Made by a program: the position numbers and the translations under genes. Below the pieces are notes generated by a model. That model saw only the letters and a list, made by a program, of their open reading frames with translations, ran no database searches and was not told where the DNA came from. From contig VBFZ01000179.1 in the NCBI GenBank assembly GCA_005880805.1, forward strand, positions 348-6,787: a stretch of DNA of 6,440 nt. The letters are read 5' to 3'. Below, in pieces: positions 5,124-6,440 of the stretch; position 1 is the first letter of the stretch, and every line of letters begins with the position of its first letter. This stretch comes from Chloroflexota bacterium (GTDB taxonomy: Bacteria > Chloroflexota > Limnocylindria > Limnocylindrales > CSP1-4).

Positions 5124-5863
5124 CCGGGAAGGCGCGTCGTCCGCATCTCCCGGGGCCACCCGTCAACCCGATCCGCCAGGCCATCCGCTACTGGCTGGCG
5201 CGCGCGGCGGCAACCGTGCTGTGCCGGGCGTTCGTCCGCCTCAGGGTCGAGGGCCGCGAGCGGCTGCCCGCCGAGCCGTGCCTGTACTGCTTCAGCCACC
5301 AGAACTGGGCCGACCCGTTCATCCTCATGACCTGCCTGCCGGGGCGGCCACGGCTGTACTTCTTCGGACCGAAGGAGGAGGACATGTCGAAGGGCGGCCG
5401 GAACCGGCTCATGAGCTGGGTCGGCACGGCCGTGCCTTACAAGCCCGGCAAGAACGACCTGCTCGAAGCGACCCGTCGGGTGCAGGCGGTCTTCGATGCC
5501 GGCGGCAGCCTCGCGATCGCCGGCGAGGGTCGGATCCACCACGGAGAAGGGGAGCTCCTGCCGCTCAACGAGGGCGCCGCATTCTTCGCGTTGCGCTCCA
5601 GGCGGCCGATCGTCCCTGTGGCCATCAACGGAACAGGCTGGCTGGGGTTCGGGAGGGTCGTGCGCGTGCGCATCGGCGAGCCGATCGAGGCGACCGGCCG
5701 GCCGACGCGGGAGACGGTCGAGGCGCTGACCGCCAGAACGTGGACGGAGCTGCACGGTCTCCTCGCCGACTTCGCCGACCGTCCACCGCCGGGTCCGTTC
5801 GGCCGCTGGCTGACGGAGATCTTCAACGAGTGGCCCGAGGGCTCGCGCGCGCGGGACACGTGA
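5120..5863 (+). CDS. PlsC-type 1-acyl-glycerol-3-phosphate acyltransferase family protein
   Basis: This encodes 247 residues. The catalytic HX4D motif is present as SHQNWADPF (H60, D65). Next come a block with FFGPKEE (81-87) and the region SWVGTAVPYKPG (99-110), then GEGRIHHGEGELLPLNEGAA (135-154), in the place of the usual PEGTRS substrate-binding block, and the strand RPIVPVAINGTG (162-173). The family transfers acyl chains to lysophosphatidate or to other hydroxyl acceptors at the inner membrane face. Only weakly hydrophobic sequence (about 22-38) precedes the domain, so membrane contact is probably peripheral. The GTG start lies inside the GT87 stop (GTGA), implying translational coupling, so the acceptor may be a glycolipid made with the GT87 product rather than a simple phospholipid precursor. 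That substrate idea is inference. The family call is firm; the plsC function is not, because block III is atypical. Confidence 0.85.
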   Translation: MTGKARRPHLPGPPVNPIRQAIRYWLARAAATVLCRAFVRLRVEGRERLPAEPCLYCFSHQNWADPFILMTCLPGRPRLYFFGPKEEDMSKGGRNRLMSWVGTAVPYKPGKNDLLEATRRVQAVFDAGGSLAIAGEGRIHHGEGELLPLNEGAAFFALRSRRPIVPVAINGTGWLGFGRVVRVRIGEPIEATGRPTRETVEALTARTWTELHGLLADFADRPPPGPFGRWLTEIFNEWPEGSRARDT

Positions 5864-5866
5864 TTA

Positions 5867-5878
5867 GAACGCATGTTC
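5867..5878. promoter_or_regulatory. SOS (LexA) box-like inverted repeat
   Basis: GAAC-GCAT-GTTC has perfect half-sites and fits the core of the Gram-positive type LexA operator, GAAC-RNRY-GTTC, at every position. The flanking bases are A on both sides rather than the preferred C and G. It begins 3 bases after the acyltransferase stop and lies about 37 bases upstream of the putative -10 for the next gene, farther upstream than a typical repressor site. Confidence 0.35.
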
Positions 5879-5911
5879 ACGCACCGCGCGAGACGTGCGG
5901 GCGTTGGGCCG

Positions 5912-5920
5912 TGCGATACT
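5912..5920 (+). promoter_or_regulatory. Candidate extended -10 promoter for the small unknown gene
   Basis: TGCGATACT contains an extended -10 (TG, one base, then GATACT, which matches TATAAT at four of six bases). No clear -35 lies 16-18 bases upstream. Initiation near 5927 would give a leader of about 14 bases that carries the ribosome binding site at 5931. Confidence 0.35.
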
Positions 5921-5930
5921 CGGCCCACCC

Positions 5931-5936
5931 AGGAGG
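5931..5936 (+). promoter_or_regulatory. Ribosome binding site fixing the GTG start at 5941
   Basis: AGGAGG is a full anti-16S match, 4 bases before GTG 5941. It is the strongest such site in the window and decides the start of a gene whose reading frame is open for a long way upstream. Confidence 0.7.
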
Positions 5937-5940
5937 ACAC

Positions 5941-6306
5941 GTGGCCGGCACAGGACTCTCCGCCAACCCCACTGAGTATCGGCAGCGCCTGGACGAGCAG
6001 AGCGACGAGCAGATCGACGCCTGGGCGGCCGAGCTCATGCGCGACGTGGCGATCCGGAAGGGAGTGCTGAAGGTCCTGGCCGACTTCCGGAAAGCCGCCG
6101 GCCTCGACGACCGCTCGCTCGAGCGCGTGTACGCCGCCGGAGGCGGGCCGCCAGCGAGCCTCGGCCGGGATGCAACGGGTCGGCTCATGGTCCCGGCGGT
6201 CACCCTCTGGGCGCTTGTCCAGGGCATCCGTTCACAGGCCTCGGATGGTCGCGAGCGCCTGATCGCTTACCTCGTCGAGAACTTCGAGGACCTCGTCTAC
6301 GTCTGA
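5941..6306 (+). CDS. Small acidic soluble protein of unknown function
   Basis: This encodes 121 residues from a GTG behind a perfect AGGAGG. I do not recognise the family. There are no cysteines, membrane segments or signal peptide. The protein looks mainly helical: an acidic first part (EYRQRLDEQSDEQIDAWAAE, 12-31), a basic-hydrophobic helix (MRDVAIRKGVLKVLADFRKA, 33-52), a Gly/Pro loop (AAGGGPPASLGRDATG, 65-80), then a helix VPAVTLWALVQGI (84-96) and a conserved-looking acidic end, YLVENFEDLVYV (110-121). It is set apart from the acyltransferase by 77 bases containing a candidate promoter and a LexA-box-like element, so it is probably its own transcription unit. A stem-loop follows its stop directly. 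The reading frame is open back to 4897, but those codons shadow the GT87 and acyltransferase genes. Confidence 0.75.
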   Translation: MAGTGLSANPTEYRQRLDEQSDEQIDAWAAELMRDVAIRKGVLKVLADFRKAAGLDDRSLERVYAAGGGPPASLGRDATGRLMVPAVTLWALVQGIRSQASDGRERLIAYLVENFEDLVYV

Positions 6307-6324
6307 GACCCTCGCCCGAGGGTC
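6307..6324 (+). terminator. Stem-loop directly after the stop of the small unknown gene
   Basis: GACCCTC (6307-6313) pairs with GAGGGTC (6318-6324) around a 4-base GCCC loop: a perfect 7-bp GC-rich stem starting at the base after the TGA. There is no T-tract behind it, so it is either a T-less terminator of the kind proposed for high-GC bacteria or a 3'-end stabiliser. Confidence 0.4.
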
Positions 6325-6367
6325 CGGCGAACCCGCTGCGCGGTCCAGCCTGGTCCGAGTCCGGGGG

Positions 6368-6440
6368 GTGGTTCGCCTCCTCCACGGATTCCCGTCCGCC
6401 CTCGATGGGCTGGTCACTGGAGTGCTGGTGGCGATCGCCG
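6368..6440 (+). CDS. Possible 5' end of a membrane protein cut by the window edge
   Basis: From the GTG at 6368 an open frame runs to the right edge (24 codons), with mostly G or C in third positions. It reads VRLLHGFPSALDG followed by a hydrophobic stretch LVTGVLVAIA. A short positively charged start, an H-x-F-P-S motif and then a membrane helix recall the N-termini of some UbiA-type prenyltransferases, but 24 residues are too few to assign a family. A G-run touches the start instead of a well-spaced ribosome binding site, and the true start may lie elsewhere. Confidence 0.35.
   Translation, partial: MVRLLHGFPSALDGLVTGVLVAIA

Noticed and set aside
4149..5159. Long minus-strand frame of 336 codons opposite the GT87 gene
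   Set aside because: Its translation is full of Arg, Gln, Glu and His with no domain, while the plus strand carries clear GT87 motifs throughout.
5843..5854. Alternating CG run near the acyltransferase 3' end
   Set aside because: It encodes ordinary Arg/Ala codons in a GC-rich gene; chance and codon preference explain it.
4897..5940. Upstream extension of the small protein to 469 residues
   Set aside because: The extra codons lie out of frame over the GT87 and acyltransferase genes and give Arg/Ala/Gly-rich text typical of GC-rich shadow frames.
6325..6367. Possible tRNA-like sequence after the small gene
   Set aside because: No cloverleaf could be drawn on either strand; there is no matched acceptor stem and no GGTTCGA T-loop in the right place.
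1..6440. CRISPR array, insertion sequence, attachment site or phage genes
   Set aside because: There are no spaced direct repeats of CRISPR type, no transposase or integrase motifs, and no terminal inverted repeats. The only regular repeat is the coding 63-bp one in the LiaF-like gene.

Overview
The window is about two-thirds G+C, with mostly G or C in third codon positions, several GTG/TTG starts, and tightly packed genes that overlap by 4 bases at two junctions. There are no rRNA, tRNA, IS or phage genes and no CRISPR repeats. The gene families (LemA, a RING-less GIDE-domain protein, PspC, a LiaF/toastrack-like protein, GT87, a PlsC-like acyltransferase) fit a high-GC free-living bacterium, most likely Chloroflexota or Actinomycetota. 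The phylum is an inference from composition and gene content; no marker gene is present.

Layout. Bases 1-312 (+) are the 3' end of a helical protein of unknown function that enters from the left edge. It faces a four-gene operon on the minus strand, read from 3691 down to 373. In transcription order the operon encodes: (1) a LiaF/toastrack-like membrane protein with a beta-repeat C-terminus; (2) a PspC-domain protein that also carries a LiaF-type transmembrane pair; (3) a GIDE-domain membrane protein; (4) LemA. About 80 bp of divergent promoter space (3692-3770) separates this operon from a plus-strand pair: a GT87 polytopic glycosyltransferase and a PlsC-type acyltransferase joined by a GTGA overlap. 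After a 77-bp gap come a small acidic protein of unknown function (5941-6306) with its own strong ribosome binding site, a GC-rich stem-loop, and the probable first codons of another membrane protein at the right edge.

How the genes may work together. The minus-strand operon brings together domain families tied to envelope stress (PspC, LiaF/toastrack) with two membrane families of poorly known role (GIDE, LemA). No PspA, LiaRS or other sensor kinase, or sigma factor is visible, so it looks like a self-contained membrane module. The divergent GT87-acyltransferase pair would fit assembly of an acylated glycolipid or envelope glycan. The shared divergent promoter region raises the possibility that envelope building and envelope-stress functions are coordinated, but nothing in the sequence proves this. 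A GAAC-GCAT-GTTC element upstream of the small unknown gene matches the core of the Gram-positive type LexA (SOS) box and is the most testable regulatory lead.
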